Of a DNA stretch of 64,000 nt, positions 18,406 to 27,782 are shown one piece after another. The stretch spans positions 1 through 64,000 of the forward strand of contig NZ_BLTG01000045.1 of NCBI RefSeq assembly GCF_017312405.1. The letters run 5' to 3'. The number at the start of each line of letters is the position of its first letter. The stretch's first letter is position 1. The position numbers were made by a program, and so were the translations under genes. This stretch comes from Mycobacterium sp. PO1. Its GTDB lineage: Bacteria > Actinomycetota > Actinomycetes > Mycobacteriales > Mycobacteriaceae. A model generated the notes under the pieces. That model saw only the letters and a list, made by a program, of their open reading frames with translations. It had not been told where the DNA came from and made no database searches.

Positions 18406-19392
18406 GTGAAAGTCACTGTACTGGTGGGCGGCGTGGGAGGCGCACGCTTCCTGCTCGGGGTGCAGCATCTGCTCGGCCTCGGCCAGTTCGGCAGCGGTGA
18501 CGAATCGCCGCATGAGCTCACCGCGGTGGTCAACATCGGTGACGACGCGTGGATGTTCGGGGTGCGCATCTGCCCCGACCTCGACACCTGCATGTACACC
18601 CTCGGCGGGGGTATCGACCCGGAACGGGGTTGGGGACACCGCGACGAAACCTGGCATGCCAAGGAGGAACTCGCGGCCTACGGGGTTCAGCCGGACTGGT
18701 TCGGCCTGGGCGACCGCGATCTGGCGACGCATCTGGTGCGCACCCAGATGCTGCGCGCCGGCTATCCGTTGTCCGCGGTCACCGAGGCGTTGTGCGCCCG
18801 CTGGCAGCCCGGTGCGACGTTGCTGCCCGTCAGCGACGACCGTGCCGAAACTCACGTCGTGATCACCGATCCGGCCGACGGGGAGAAGAAGGCCATCCAC
18901 TTCCAGGAGTGGTGGGTGCGCTACCGCGCTCAAGTGCCCACGGACAGTTTCGCGTTCATCGGCGCCGACAAGGCGACCGCGGCGCCGGGTGTCACCGAGG
19001 CCATCGAGGGCGCCGATATCGTGTTGATCGCGCCGTCGAACCCGGTGGTGAGCATCGGGCCCATCCTCGGCGTCGGCGGCGTGCGGGCCGCACTGCGCAC
19101 GACGCCCGCACCGGTGATCGGCTACTCCCCCATCGTCGCCGGAAAGCCGTTGCGCGGCATGGCCGATACCTGCCTGAGCCTGATTGGGGTGGATACCACC
19201 TCCGAGGCGGTCGCGGCGCACTACGGCGCACGGTCGTCGACCGGGATCCTGGACGGCTGGCTGATCCACGAAGGCGATCACGCCACGGTGCCCGGTGTCG
19301 ACGTGCGGGCGGTGCCGTTGTTGATGACCGAGCCGGCGGTGACCGCCGAGATGGTGCGCGCCGGCATGGAGCTGGCCGGGGTGAGGCCGTGA
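18406..19392 (+). CDS. fbiA: F420 biosynthesis: phospho-lactate/enolpyruvate transferase
   Basis: 328 residues. Transfers the phospholactyl or phosphoenolpyruvyl unit from its guanosine diphosphate carrier to Fo, forming (dehydro)F420-0. The CofD/FbiA start [18 protein letters not shown] is complete at the N-terminus, and [21 protein letters not shown] is the conserved second block. The GTG at 18406 gives the family length. fbiB overlaps its stop (GTGA, 19389-19392). Confidence 0.95.
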   Translation: MKVTVLVGGVGGARFLLGVQHLLGLGQFGSGDESPHELTAVVNIGDDAWMFGVRICPDLDTCMYTLGGGIDPERGWGHRDETWHAKEELAAYGVQPDWFGLGDRDLATHLVRTQMLRAGYPLSAVTEALCARWQPGATLLPVSDDRAETHVVITDPADGEKKAIHFQEWWVRYRAQVPTDSFAFIGADKATAAPGVTEAIEGADIVLIAPSNPVVSIGPILGVGGVRAALRTTPAPVIGYSPIVAGKPLRGMADTCLSLIGVDTTSEAVAAHYGARSSTGILDGWLIHEGDHATVPGVDVRAVPLLMTEPAVTAEMVRAGMELAGVRP

Positions 19393-20732
19393 CCGACCAC
19401 GGCACGTCGGCGCGGGTGGAACTTCTTCCCGTCGCGGGCCTGCCGGAATTTCGGCCCGGCGACGATCTGGCCGCGGCGCTCGCACAGGCGGCGCCGTGGC
19501 TGCGCGATGACGATGTGGTCGTGGTGACCAGCAAGGTGCTCTCCAAGTGTGAGGGCCGGATGGTCGACGCGCCGACCGACCCTGAGCTGCGGGACACGTT
19601 GCGGCGCAGGCTGATCGACGCCGAGTCGGTGCGGGTGCTGGCCCGCAAGGGGCGCACGCTGATCACCGAGAACGCGCTCGGGTTGGTGCAGGCTGCGGCC
19701 GGGGTGGACGGCTCCAACGTCGACTCCGCCGAACTGGCGCTGTTGCCAGTCGATCCCGACGGCACCGCACGACAGCTGGTGCAGGAGTTGCGTGAGCGAC
19801 TGGGCGTGCGCGTGGGTGTGGTGATCACCGACACGATGGGCCGCGCCTGGCGCACCGGCCAGACCGACGTCGCGATCGGCGCGGCGGGATTGACGGTGCT
19901 GCACGGCTACGCGGGCGAACACGATCGGCACGGCAACGAGCTGATCGTCACCGAGATCGCCGTCGCCGACGAGATCGCCGCGGCCGCCGACCTGGTGAAG
20001 GGCAAGCTGACAGCCGTGCCAGTCGCCGTGGTGCGGGGGCTGCACCTGCACGACGACGGGTCCTCGGCGCGCACGCTGGTCCGCGCCGGTGAGGAGGACC
20101 TCTTCTGGCTGGGCACCGAGGAAGCCATCGCGCTCGGTCGTTCACAGGCCCAGTTGCTGCGCCGCTCGGTGCGCCAGTTCAGCGACGAACCCGTCGACCC
20201 GACGGTGATCGAGGCCGCGGTGGCCGAGGCGCTGACCGCCCCCGCTCCGCATCACACGCGGCCGGTGCGGTTCGTGTGGGTGCAGGACCGGGCCGTGCGG
20301 CTGGCGTTGCTGGATGCGATGAAGGATCGGTGGCGCGACGACCTGGCCGGCGACGGCCGTGACCCCGATTCAGTGGAGCGTCGGGTCGGCCGCGGTCAGA
20401 TTCTCTACGACGCGCCCGAATTGGTGATCCCGTTCATGGTTCCCGACGGCGCGCACACCTATCCCGACGAGCGTCGTACCGCCGCCGAGCACACGATGTT
20501 CACGGTGGCGGCCGGCGCGGCGGTGCAGGGGCTGCTCGTCGCGCTCGCGGTGCGCGGGGTGGGCAGCTGCTGGATCGGGTCGACGATCTTCGCCCCGGAT
20601 CTGGTGCGCTCGTCACTGGAGTTGCCCGAGGAGTGGGAGCCGCTGGGTGCGATCGCCATCGGGCATGGCTCGGGTGGGCCGCCGCCGCCACGGGATCCGG
20701 TGCCGACCGACGGTCTGCTGGTGCGCAAGTGA
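19389..20732 (+). CDS. fbiB: F420 gamma-glutamyl ligase / nitroreductase-fold bifunctional enzyme
   Basis: 447 residues, two domains. Residues 1-245 are CofE-like and add gamma-linked glutamates to F420-0 ([34 protein letters not shown]). Residues about 250-447 are an FMN-binding nitroreductase fold ([33 protein letters not shown]) that in mycobacteria reduces dehydro-F420-0. The fusion is typical of mycobacteria. The start GTG overlaps the fbiA stop, so the two are coupled. Confidence 0.95.
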   Translation: MTDHGTSARVELLPVAGLPEFRPGDDLAAALAQAAPWLRDDDVVVVTSKVLSKCEGRMVDAPTDPELRDTLRRRLIDAESVRVLARKGRTLITENALGLVQAAAGVDGSNVDSAELALLPVDPDGTARQLVQELRERLGVRVGVVITDTMGRAWRTGQTDVAIGAAGLTVLHGYAGEHDRHGNELIVTEIAVADEIAAAADLVKGKLTAVPVAVVRGLHLHDDGSSARTLVRAGEEDLFWLGTEEAIALGRSQAQLLRRSVRQFSDEPVDPTVIEAAVAEALTAPAPHHTRPVRFVWVQDRAVRLALLDAMKDRWRDDLAGDGRDPDSVERRVGRGQILYDAPELVIPFMVPDGAHTYPDERRTAAEHTMFTVAAGAAVQGLLVALAVRGVGSCWIGSTIFAPDLVRSSLELPEEWEPLGAIAIGHGSGGPPPPRDPVPTDGLLVRK

Positions 20733-20737
20733 GTGTG

Positions 20738-20790
20738 GCGATTTCGGCGTGCTTGTCTGCGCCACGCGTCGACAACCACGCCGAAGTCGC
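20738..20790. terminator. hairpin after fbiB
   Basis: GCGATTTCGGCGTG (20738-20751) pairs with CACGCCGAAGTCGC (20777-20790), 13 of 14 bases, 5 bases after the fbiB stop. There is no U-tract, as is common in mycobacterial terminators. Confidence 0.6.
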
Positions 20791-20793
20791 GTC

Positions 20794-20908
20794 GATGAGC
20801 GCTTGCGCGAAGAGCAGACGGTCCCGATGAGCGTTAGCGAAGAACAGACGGTCCCGATGAGCGTTAGCGAAGAACAGACGGTCCCGATGAGCGCCAGCAG
20901 CCAGTCCC
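20794..20908 (+). repeat. 30-base tandem repeat before the Nudix gene
   Basis: Four units: 20794-20825 (32 bases, variant), 20826-20855, 20856-20885 (identical to the second) and 20886-20908 (shortened). Each begins GATGAGCG and ends GTCCC, so each joint gives CCCGATGA, the same context as the true start codon at 20910 (CCCGATGACT). Confidence 0.9.
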
Positions 20909-20909
20909 G

Positions 20910-21455
20910 ATGACTCTGCATCAGTCCGCGGTCGACGTGCTGGGCGCCTGGCGCCCGGAGGATCCCGCGCAGGATTCGCTGCGTCACGCGGTGTTGGCAT
21001 TCCTCGATGCCCGCGCCGACGCGTGCCTGCGCGAGTGCGTGCCCGGCCACATCACCGCCTCGGCGCTGCTGCTCGACCATGACGGCACCCACGCGCTGTT
21101 GACGCTGCATCCCCGGGTGGGGCGCTGGCTGCAGCTGGGTGGTCACTGCGAGCCGTCGGACGACACCCTCGTCGCGGCGGCGCTGCGCGAAGCCACCGAG
21201 GAGTCCGGCATCGACGGGCTGGCGATCGCCCCCACGCCCGCGGCGCTACACGTGCACCCGGTGACGTGTTCGCTGGGCGTGCCGACCCGTCATCTCGATG
21301 TGCAGTTCGTCGTCCGGGCTCCCGCCGGCGCGCAGATCGTCGTCAGCGACGAGTCACTCGACCTGAAGTGGTGGCCGCTGGCCGAGCTGCCCGCCGACAC
21401 CGACTTCGGCCTGGCCCAACTCGCCCACGCCGCCAAGCCCCCTGGACCCGCCTGA
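20910..21455 (+). CDS. Nudix hydrolase
   Basis: 181 residues. The Nudix helix is recognisable as GGHCEPSDDTLVAAALREAT with EESGID following; the upstream glutamate position reads Asp, but REATEESGI is intact, so metal-dependent hydrolysis of a nucleoside-diphosphate-linked substrate is likely. Substrate unknown. No ribosome-binding site; the start follows directly on a tandem repeat that copies its context. It converges with a DUF559 gene across a hairpin. Confidence 0.82.
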   Translation: MTLHQSAVDVLGAWRPEDPAQDSLRHAVLAFLDARADACLRECVPGHITASALLLDHDGTHALLTLHPRVGRWLQLGGHCEPSDDTLVAAALREATEESGIDGLAIAPTPAALHVHPVTCSLGVPTRHLDVQFVVRAPAGAQIVVSDESLDLKWWPLAELPADTDFGLAQLAHAAKPPGPA

Positions 21456-21459
21456 GGTG

Positions 21460-21522
21460 CCGCGAACGTGCATTCCCTGTAGTCAGGAAGCGATACCCGC
21501 TACGAGGAATGCACGTTCGCGG
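21460..21522. repeat. dispersed 23-base-arm hairpin (copy 1)
   Basis: Left arm 21460-21482 begins CCGCGAACGTGCATTCC; right arm 21500-21522 is its inverse at 21 of 23 positions. It lies in the convergent gap and runs into the last codons of the DUF559 gene, as a bidirectional terminator would. Confidence 0.85.
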
Positions 21523-22349
21523 CTAGCTCTGGCGGCTCTCACTCGTTGAATGATCTCGAACGGTCGATCTTCGGCGATGACCTTGATGTGCAGCCACCCA
21601 CGTCGGCAGATGCGTCGCACTCGACGCTGGTCGCGCACGTAGCGTTCTCGATCGGTCTGATGCTGCTTACCGTCGTATTCCACGGCGATCATGAGGTCTT
21701 CCCAGCCCATGTCCACACGGGCGAACGGCACACCGTGCTCGTCGAGCACCGGAATCTGCGTGGTCGGGCGGGGAAAGTGTTTCATCAGGAGAAGCCGCAG
21801 CCGGGTCTCTTGTGGCGACTCGGCTCCGCCGTCCATCAGGTCGAGCACCTTGCGCAGCGTCTTCATCCCCCGCGCCCCGCTGTACTGATCTGTCAGCGGT
21901 TTGACTCGTTCGGGCGTCAGACCTGTGGCATTGGCTAGCGCGTCCAGGTGCTCGACAGCTCTCTCCAGGGGCAGAAACCTGCCGAGGTCGAATGCAGTTC
22001 GGTGGACTGTCGTCGCGGCCAGATCGCCGATCTGGATCACCTCGTCGCAGCCGACTCGTTCGTTGCGGGCGATGATGCCCGCCGGCGGGCGTCGGCAGTT
22101 GAAGTTCAATTCGACCGGCGAGTGCTCATTCACCCACAGCGCCCCATGGAGTCGCGCCGCGGCTCGACCGGTGACTATTCCACGGCGGCCCGACCACAGC
22201 CAGGCACCTATTGCGTTGTCGGTCAACGATGGAGGTTGATGCCGCGGGACGTAGACGTTGGGATACAGCCGCCGGTACCCGTATCGAAGCTGGCCGGCCG
22301 TCACCAGCCCACCGGCAACAGCTTCTGTCCCAAGAATGACTTTCCCCAT
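21483..22349 (-). CDS. DUF559 nuclease-fold protein
   Basis: 288 residues, a second member of the family found at 8975-9838 but only distantly similar. N-terminal part about 1-70 is HTH-like (LVTAGQLRYGYRRLYPNVYV); the C-terminal ARVDMGWEDLMIAVEYDGKQ is the D...ExD-like PD-(D/E)XK core. The last residues (SRERAFLVAGIAS) are encoded inside the hairpin repeat, which suggests the repeat entered the gene end and supplied a new stop. It separates fbiB/Nudix from the manC group and is absent at this place from the M. tuberculosis order I recall. Confidence 0.68.
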   Translation of the reverse strand: MGKVILGTEAVAGGLVTAGQLRYGYRRLYPNVYVPRHQPPSLTDNAIGAWLWSGRRGIVTGRAAARLHGALWVNEHSPVELNFNCRRPPAGIIARNERVGCDEVIQIGDLAATTVHRTAFDLGRFLPLERAVEHLDALANATGLTPERVKPLTDQYSGARGMKTLRKVLDLMDGGAESPQETRLRLLLMKHFPRPTTQIPVLDEHGVPFARVDMGWEDLMIAVEYDGKQHQTDRERYVRDQRRVRRICRRGWLHIKVIAEDRPFEIIQRVRAARASRERAFLVAGIAS

Positions 22350-22418
22350 GCGTGGAGCCTGCGCAGCCGGACCGACAGGTCGACGGATACGACAACCGGT
22401 TATCCACAGGCCCAGCCG

Positions 22419-22481
22419 CCGCGAACGTGCATTCCCTGTAGCTCCGGCCGCTCTCGTGCTACAGGGAATGCACGTTCGCGG
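22419..22481. repeat. dispersed 23-base-arm hairpin (copy 2, perfect)
   Basis: Arms 22419-22441 and 22459-22481 are perfectly complementary over 23 bases, with a 17-base loop. Followed at once by three GGCAAAA repeats (22480-22500) before the manC stop. Confidence 0.9.
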
Positions 22482-22510
22482 CAAAAGGCAAAAGGCAAAA
22501 GGCCCCGAGG

Positions 22511-23590
22511 CTAGATGTCGCTGGAGAAGCGCACGCCGCCGTCGGGAATGGTGATCCCCGGCCACACCCGGGCACCGCGCAGCAGCTCGCAGCGGGCTCC
22601 GATGTCGGCGCCGTCGCCGATCACCGCGTCGCGCAGCAGCGCCCGCGGCCCGATCCGCGCGCCGAAGCCGATGATGGAGCGTTCGATCACCGCGCCGGCA
22701 CCAACGGTGACGCCGTCGAAGATCACCGCCCCGTCCAGGCGCGCTCCCCCGGCCACCTCGGCGCCTCGGCCGACGACGGTGCCGCCGATCAGCAGGGCCC
22801 CGGGGGCGACGCCGGCGCCGTCGTGCACCAGCGACTCGCCGCGATGGCCTTTGAGCGCCGGCGACGGAGCGATGCCGCGCACCAGGTCCGCCGAGCCGCG
22901 CACGAAGTCCTCGGGGGTGCCCATGTCGCGCCAGTAGGTGGAGTCGACGTAGCCGCAGACTTTGAGCCCGTCGGTGAGCAGGCCGGGGAACACCTCGCGT
23001 TCGACCGACAGCGCGCGGCCTTTGGGGATCCGGTCGATCACCGACTTCTTGAACACGTAGCAGCCGGCGTTGATCTGGTCGGTGGGCGGGTCCTGGGTCT
23101 TCTCCAGGAATGCCGTCACCGCGCCGTCGGAATCGGTTGGCACGCAACCGAATGCGCGGGGATCGCCGACGCGCACCAGATGCAGGGTGACGTCGGCGTC
23201 ACGCTCGGCGTGCGAGTCCAGCAGCGCACCCAGGTCGCAGCCGCTCAGCACGTCGCCGTTGAAGACGATCGCGGTGTCGTAGCGCAGCTTCGACGCGACG
23301 TTGGCGATGCCGCCGCCGGTGCCCAGCGGTTCGTCCTCGACGACGTAGTCGATCTGCAGTCCGAGCTTGGAGCCGTCACCGAATTCCTGCTCGAACACCT
23401 TCGCCTTGTACGACGTGCCGAGCACGACGTGTTCGATGCCGGCGTCGGCGATCCGGGACAGCAGGTGCGTCAGGAACGCCAGACCGGCGGTGGGCAGCAT
23501 CGGTTTGGGTGCCGACAGCGTCAGCGGCCGCAGCCGCGTGCCCATTCCGCCGACCAGAATGACGGCGTCCACTTGTGCAGGATTGACCAT
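22511..23590 (-). CDS. manC: mannose-1-phosphate guanylyltransferase
   Basis: 359 residues, the exact family length. Forms GDP-mannose from GTP and mannose-1-phosphate. The nucleotide loop GGMGTRLRPLT is at 14-24, the metal site FNGDVLSG near 110, and a C-terminal left-handed beta-helix of hexapeptide repeats (VIFDGVTVGAGAVIERSIIG) follows. By position Rv3264c. It shares one base with the wbbL stop. The product supplies mannosyl donors for PIMs, LAM and glycoproteins; a glucose-1-phosphate specificity cannot be excluded by sequence. Confidence 0.92.
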   Translation of the reverse strand: MVNPAQVDAVILVGGMGTRLRPLTLSAPKPMLPTAGLAFLTHLLSRIADAGIEHVVLGTSYKAKVFEQEFGDGSKLGLQIDYVVEDEPLGTGGGIANVASKLRYDTAIVFNGDVLSGCDLGALLDSHAERDADVTLHLVRVGDPRAFGCVPTDSDGAVTAFLEKTQDPPTDQINAGCYVFKKSVIDRIPKGRALSVEREVFPGLLTDGLKVCGYVDSTYWRDMGTPEDFVRGSADLVRGIAPSPALKGHRGESLVHDGAGVAPGALLIGGTVVGRGAEVAGGARLDGAVIFDGVTVGAGAVIERSIIGFGARIGPRALLRDAVIGDGADIGARCELLRGARVWPGITIPDGGVRFSSDI

Positions 23591-24483
23591 CAGCGCTGCC
23601 CTTTCGCCTGCGCCCTGCGGGCCTGTCGACGTGAACTCCGGACGACCAGGCGGGCTCGCGCCCCCAACGCCCCCCGAAAAGCCCACCGTAGCGGCGCCTG
23701 CCACCACTTGGGGTAGCGATCCGCGAGAAAAGTGTAGGTGCTGACGTGGTGGGCGGCGAGGTTGCGGGCCGGGTCGCGGCCGGTGGAGTGGCCTTTGGCG
23801 TGCAGCACCTCGGCGGCGGGCACGTAGACGTTCTGCCAGCCGGCGCGGCCGAACCGATCGCCGAGGTCGACGTCTTCCATGTACATGAAGTAGCGCTCGT
23901 CGAAGCCCGATACCTCCGCGAACGCCGCGCTGCGCAGCAACAGACACGATCCGGACAGCCAGCCGACGGCGCGTTCGCTGGGGGTGGCCCGGTCCTGGCG
24001 GTAGGCCGCGGTCCACGGGTTGGACTTCCACACCGGGCCGATCACGGCGTGCATGCCACCGCGGATGATGCTGGGCTGGTGGCGCGCCGACGGGTAGATC
24101 GAGCCGTCGGGGTCGAGGATCAGCGGCCCGAACGACGCCGCCGAGGGCCAGCGCCCGGCCGCCTCGATCAGCAGGTCGATGCTGTCGGGGCCCCACTGCA
24201 CGTCGGGGTTGGCGACGACGAAGAAGTCGGTCGACGAGGTCAGCCCGTATTCGGCGACCGCGCGGTTGATGGCGCTGCCGTAGCCGAGGTTGCCGCCCAT
24301 GCGCAGCAGCCGCGCGTTCGGGTAACGCTCGACGGCTTCTTCGGGGGCGCCGTCGGTGGAGCCGTTGTCGGCCATCAGCACGGTGACGGGCCGCTCGGTG
24401 GCGTGGGCCAGCGACGCCAGGAACCGGTCGAGGTGCGGGCCCGGCGAGTACGTCACCGTCACGACGTAGAGTTCGTCGCTCAC
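23590..24483 (-). CDS. wbbL: rhamnosyltransferase of the arabinogalactan linker
   Basis: 297 residues, GT2 fold. Adds rhamnose from dTDP-rhamnose to GlcNAc-diphospho-decaprenol, the second step in the mycolyl-arabinogalactan linkage unit, an essential step. DNGSTDG at 39-45 and NPDV at 92-95 are the donor/metal motifs; FMYMEDVDLGDRFGRAGW is the ED acceptor-side motif. GTG start. It overlaps manC by one base, so the two are coupled. Confidence 0.95.
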   Translation of the reverse strand: MSDELYVVTVTYSPGPHLDRFLASLAHATERPVTVLMADNGSTDGAPEEAVERYPNARLLRMGGNLGYGSAINRAVAEYGLTSSTDFFVVANPDVQWGPDSIDLLIEAAGRWPSAASFGPLILDPDGSIYPSARHQPSIIRGGMHAVIGPVWKSNPWTAAYRQDRATPSERAVGWLSGSCLLLRSAAFAEVSGFDERYFMYMEDVDLGDRFGRAGWQNVYVPAAEVLHAKGHSTGRDPARNLAAHHVSTYTFLADRYPKWWQAPLRWAFRGALGARARLVVRSSRRQARRAQAKGQR

Positions 24484-24547
24484 GCGCGGCCTGCCCATCT
24501 CACGGCGTAGAGGGTAGCGGGCGCAGCGCCGTAAATCGCCGCCACCG

Positions 24548-25420
24548 TCAGCGCGACGCCCCGATCGCCGCGGCCAGGGCGGCGCGCCAGTCCCGCAGCG
24601 GGGTGAGCCCCGCCTCTTCGGATTTCGCCGCAGACAGCGCCGAATACGGCGGGCGGGGCGCGGGCCGGGGCTGCTGTTCGCCGGTGACGGGCTTGACCCG
24701 CTCGGGGTCGGCGCCGAGCTCTTCGAAGACGGCCCGGGCCTGTTCGAAGCGGCTGACCGCCCCGGCGTTGGCGGCGTGCAGGACGGGTTCGCGGATCGCG
24801 CTGTCGGCGATCTGCAGCAGCGCCGTGCACAGGTCGGCGACATAGGTGGGTGAGCCGATCTGGTCGGCGACCACCTCGATGTCGTCGTCGCCCGCGGCGA
24901 TCCGGCGCATCGCGGCGACGAAGTCGGAGCCGTCGGCGCCTTCGTAGACCCAGGACGTGCGGACGACGCCGGCGTCGGGCATCGCGGCCAGCACGGCGAC
25001 TTCGCCGCGCAGCTTGGTGCGGCCGTACACCGACAGCGGCCCGGTGGCGTCGTCGATGTCGTACGGGCGCGGCCCGCCGCCGGGCACGTCGGAGAAGTCG
25101 CCGCTGAACACGTAGTCGGTGGAGATGTGGATCAGGTCGGCGCGGGTGCGGGCGCAGGCGTGGGCGACGTTCTCGGCGCCGGTGACGTTGACGGCGAACG
25201 CCCGGTCGGCGTCGGCCTCGGCGTCGTCGACCTTGGTGTAGGCGGCACAGTTGACGACGACGTCGCCGGGGGTGATGAAGCGTTCGGCGGCGGTGGCGTC
25301 GGTGATGTCCCACTCGGCTGACGTGAGCGCCACCACGTTGCGGCCCTGGGCGCGGGCCTGAGCTGCCAACGCGCGTCCCACCATGCCGCCAGCTCCGGAA
25401 ATAACGATTCGGCGGTCCAT
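24548..25420 (-). CDS. rmlD: dTDP-4-dehydrorhamnose reductase
   Basis: 290 residues, extended short-chain dehydrogenase. Last step of dTDP-L-rhamnose synthesis. NAD(P) motif GAGGMVG at 9-15; STDYVFSG and YGRTK give the catalytic triad region. It stands directly before wbbL, which uses its product; 64 bases separate them. Divergent from lcp1. Confidence 0.95.
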   Translation of the reverse strand: MDRRIVISGAGGMVGRALAAQARAQGRNVVALTSAEWDITDATAAERFITPGDVVVNCAAYTKVDDAEADADRAFAVNVTGAENVAHACARTRADLIHISTDYVFSGDFSDVPGGGPRPYDIDDATGPLSVYGRTKLRGEVAVLAAMPDAGVVRTSWVYEGADGSDFVAAMRRIAAGDDDIEVVADQIGSPTYVADLCTALLQIADSAIREPVLHAANAGAVSRFEQARAVFEELGADPERVKPVTGEQQPRPAPRPPYSALSAAKSEEAGLTPLRDWRAALAAAIGASR

Positions 25421-25474
25421 GTCACGAGTTTGGCACGCCCGTGTCACCTCCCGGGCTGGCGGGGCATCCGCCAG

Positions 25475-25480
25475 TAGCCT
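25475..25480 (+). promoter_or_regulatory. -10 box TAGCCT for lcp1
   Basis: TAGCCT ends 6 bases before the ATG at 25487; no ribosome-binding site is present. Confidence 0.45.
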
Positions 25481-25486
25481 GGGCAA

Positions 25487-26968
25487 ATGCCTGCTGCTCA
25501 GTTGATGCGTGTCATCTCCGTGGCCGTGGCGATGTTGATCGTCGTGACCACGGGGGTCGCGTGGGGCAAGATCCGCTCGTTCGAATCCGGGATCAACCAC
25601 ATCAACCCGGTGGCGCTCGGTGAGGGCGGCGAGGACGGCGCGATCGACATCCTGCTGGTCGGCAACGACAGCCGCACCGACGCGCACGGCAACCCGCTGT
25701 CGGCCGAGGAGTTGGCGGTGCTGCGCGCCGGCGACGACGTCTCCACCAACACCGACACGATCGTGTTGATCCGCATCCCCAACAACGGCGAGTCGGCGAC
25801 GGCGATCTCGATCCCCCGCGACTCCTATGTCGAGGCCCCGGGCCTGGGCAAGATGAAGATCAACGGGGTGTACGGCTCGGTGCATCTGGAGGAACTGAAG
25901 AAGCTCGTCGAGGATCAGGGGGTCGACCCGGCCGTCGCCGAGCCGGAGGCCATCGCGGCGGGCCGCGAGGAACTGATCAAGACCGTCGCGAACCTGACCG
26001 GGGTGACGGTCGACCACTACGCCGAGATCGGGCTGCTGGGCTTCTCGCTGATCACCGACGCGCTGGGCGGGGTCGATGTGTGCCTGAACGAGCCGGTCTA
26101 CGAACCGCTTTCGGGTGCGGATTTCCCGGCGGGCTGGCAGAAGCTCAACGGCCCGCAGGCGCTGAGCTTCGTGCGCCAGCGCCACGACCTGCCGCGCGGC
26201 GACCTGGACCGGGTGACGCGCCAGCAGGCGGTGATGGCCTCGCTGGCCCACGACGTCATCTCGAGCAAGACGCTGTCGAGCCCGGCGACGCTGAACCGGC
26301 TGGAAGAGGCGGTGCAGCGTTCGGTGGTGCTGTCCGACGACTGGGACATCATGGACTTCATCACCCAGCTGCAGGAGCTGGCCGGCGGCAACGTGGCGTT
26401 CTCCACCATCCCGATCGTCGAGGAGGCGGGCTGGAGCGACGACGGCATGCAGAGCGTGGTGCGAGTCGACCCCGCCGAGGTCAAGGACTGGGTGTCGGGC
26501 CTGCTCAACGACCAGGACGAGGGCAAGACCGAGGAGCTGACCTACAGCCCGGATCAGACGGTCGCCGAGGTGCTCAACGACACCGACGTCAACGGCATGG
26601 CCGCCGCGGTGTCGCATGTGCTGTCGACCAAAGGCTTCACCGCCGGCAACGTCGGCAACAACGAGGGCGAGAAGGTGACCACCAGCCAGGTGCAGGCCGC
26701 GGCGGCCGACGATCTGGGCGCGCAGGCAGTGGCCGCGGATCTGGGCGGGTTGCCGGTGGTCGAGGACCAGACGGTGCCGCCGGGGTCGGTGCGGGTGGTA
26801 CTCGCCGACGATTACACCGGCCCGGGTTCGGGCCTGGACGGCTCGGATGTGACGTTGATGGGCGGCGATTCCCTGGAGACGGGCGTGGTGACCGACACCG
26901 GTGAGCTCGCGCCGGCGCCGCCGCAGATCATCACGGCGGGCACCGACGACCCCAAGTGCGTCAACTGA
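25487..26968 (+). CDS. lcp1: LytR-CpsA-Psr family arabinogalactan-peptidoglycan ligase
   Basis: 493 residues, one N-terminal membrane anchor (residues 8-26), then the LCP phosphotransferase domain (residues about 50-260) with IDILLVGNDSRTD, ISIPRDSYVEAP and FVRQRHDLPRGDLDRVTRQQ, whose Arg/Asp residues bind polyprenyl-pyrophosphate glycans. The C-terminus is a LytR_C domain (about 370-470). It transfers arabinogalactan to peptidoglycan outside the membrane. The neighbours rmlD and wbbL start the same polymer. Confidence 0.93.
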   Translation: MPAAQLMRVISVAVAMLIVVTTGVAWGKIRSFESGINHINPVALGEGGEDGAIDILLVGNDSRTDAHGNPLSAEELAVLRAGDDVSTNTDTIVLIRIPNNGESATAISIPRDSYVEAPGLGKMKINGVYGSVHLEELKKLVEDQGVDPAVAEPEAIAAGREELIKTVANLTGVTVDHYAEIGLLGFSLITDALGGVDVCLNEPVYEPLSGADFPAGWQKLNGPQALSFVRQRHDLPRGDLDRVTRQQAVMASLAHDVISSKTLSSPATLNRLEEAVQRSVVLSDDWDIMDFITQLQELAGGNVAFSTIPIVEEAGWSDDGMQSVVRVDPAEVKDWVSGLLNDQDEGKTEELTYSPDQTVAEVLNDTDVNGMAAAVSHVLSTKGFTAGNVGNNEGEKVTTSQVQAAAADDLGAQAVAADLGGLPVVEDQTVPPGSVRVVLADDYTGPGSGLDGSDVTLMGGDSLETGVVTDTGELAPAPPQIITAGTDDPKCVN

Positions 26969-26969
26969 C

Positions 26970-27686
26970 GTGACGAATCTGAGCTCGGAGATCCTCGATC
27001 CGCTGCTGGCCGCGAACCCGGCGGGTCCGCGCATCACCTACTACGACGACGCCACCGGTGAGCGCATCGAACTCTCATCTGTCACTCTGGCGAACTGGGC
27101 CGCGAAAACCGGAAATTTGCTGCGCGACGAATTGGGTGCGACTGCGGGCAGCCGGGTCGCGGTGCTGCTGCCGGCGCACTGGCAGACCGCGGCGGTGCTG
27201 TTCGGTATCTGGTGGATCGGCGCCGAGGTGGTGTTGGCAGGCGGTTCGGACTGCGACATCGCGCTGTGCACCGCCGACCGGCTGGACGACGCCGACGCTG
27301 CGGTCGGCATGGGCGAAGTTGCGGTGTTGTCGCTGGACCCGTTCGGCAAGCCGGTCCCCGATCTGCCCATCGGAGTGACCGATTACGCAACAGCCGTGCG
27401 TGTGCACGGTGACCAGGTGATCCCCGAACGCGCCCCGGGCCCGGCGCTGGACGGCCGGTCGGTCGACGACGTGCTTGCTGCGGCCCGGGCATCGGCGGCA
27501 GCGCAGGGCCTGACGGACTCGGACCGGGTGGCGTCGACGGCCGCGTGGGACACCGCCGACGAGCTGATCGCCAACCTGCTCGCGGTGTACGTCACAGGCG
27601 CCTCACTGGTACAGATGGCGAACTTGGACAGCTCTTTGCTGGACCGCCGAACCGTTAACGAGAAATTGACGCGCTCGATACCGTGA
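26970..27686 (+). CDS. TIGR03089-type protein (truncated adenylating-enzyme fold)
   Basis: 238 residues from a GTG one base after the lcp1 stop, so it is in the same operon (equivalent of Rv3268). It looks like the N-terminal part of an AMP-binding (acyl-CoA synthetase-like) enzyme: ITYYDDATGERIELSSVTLA, then VAVLLPAHWQTAAVLFGIWW. The adenylate-forming core motifs are absent, so it is unlikely to be an active ligase. Function unknown. Confidence 0.8.
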   Translation: MTNLSSEILDPLLAANPAGPRITYYDDATGERIELSSVTLANWAAKTGNLLRDELGATAGSRVAVLLPAHWQTAAVLFGIWWIGAEVVLAGGSDCDIALCTADRLDDADAAVGMGEVAVLSLDPFGKPVPDLPIGVTDYATAVRVHGDQVIPERAPGPALDGRSVDDVLAAARASAAAQGLTDSDRVASTAAWDTADELIANLLAVYVTGASLVQMANLDSSLLDRRTVNEKLTRSIP

Positions 27687-27782
27687 CCATATTGTTTCCG
27701 TAGTCACACTCTGTTCTCAGGTTGATCATCGAGGCTAGAGTGCGTCAGGGGGTTACAGTTCTGGCAAAGACGGAGGCCGCCG

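Noticed and set aside
20794..20908. CRISPR-like array
   Set aside because: The repeats are direct and contiguous with no unique spacers, and no cas genes are near.
22480..22503. GGCAAAA microsatellite as a phase-variable tract
   Set aside because: Only three units, located between genes after a hairpin and just outside the manC stop; no gene would be switched.
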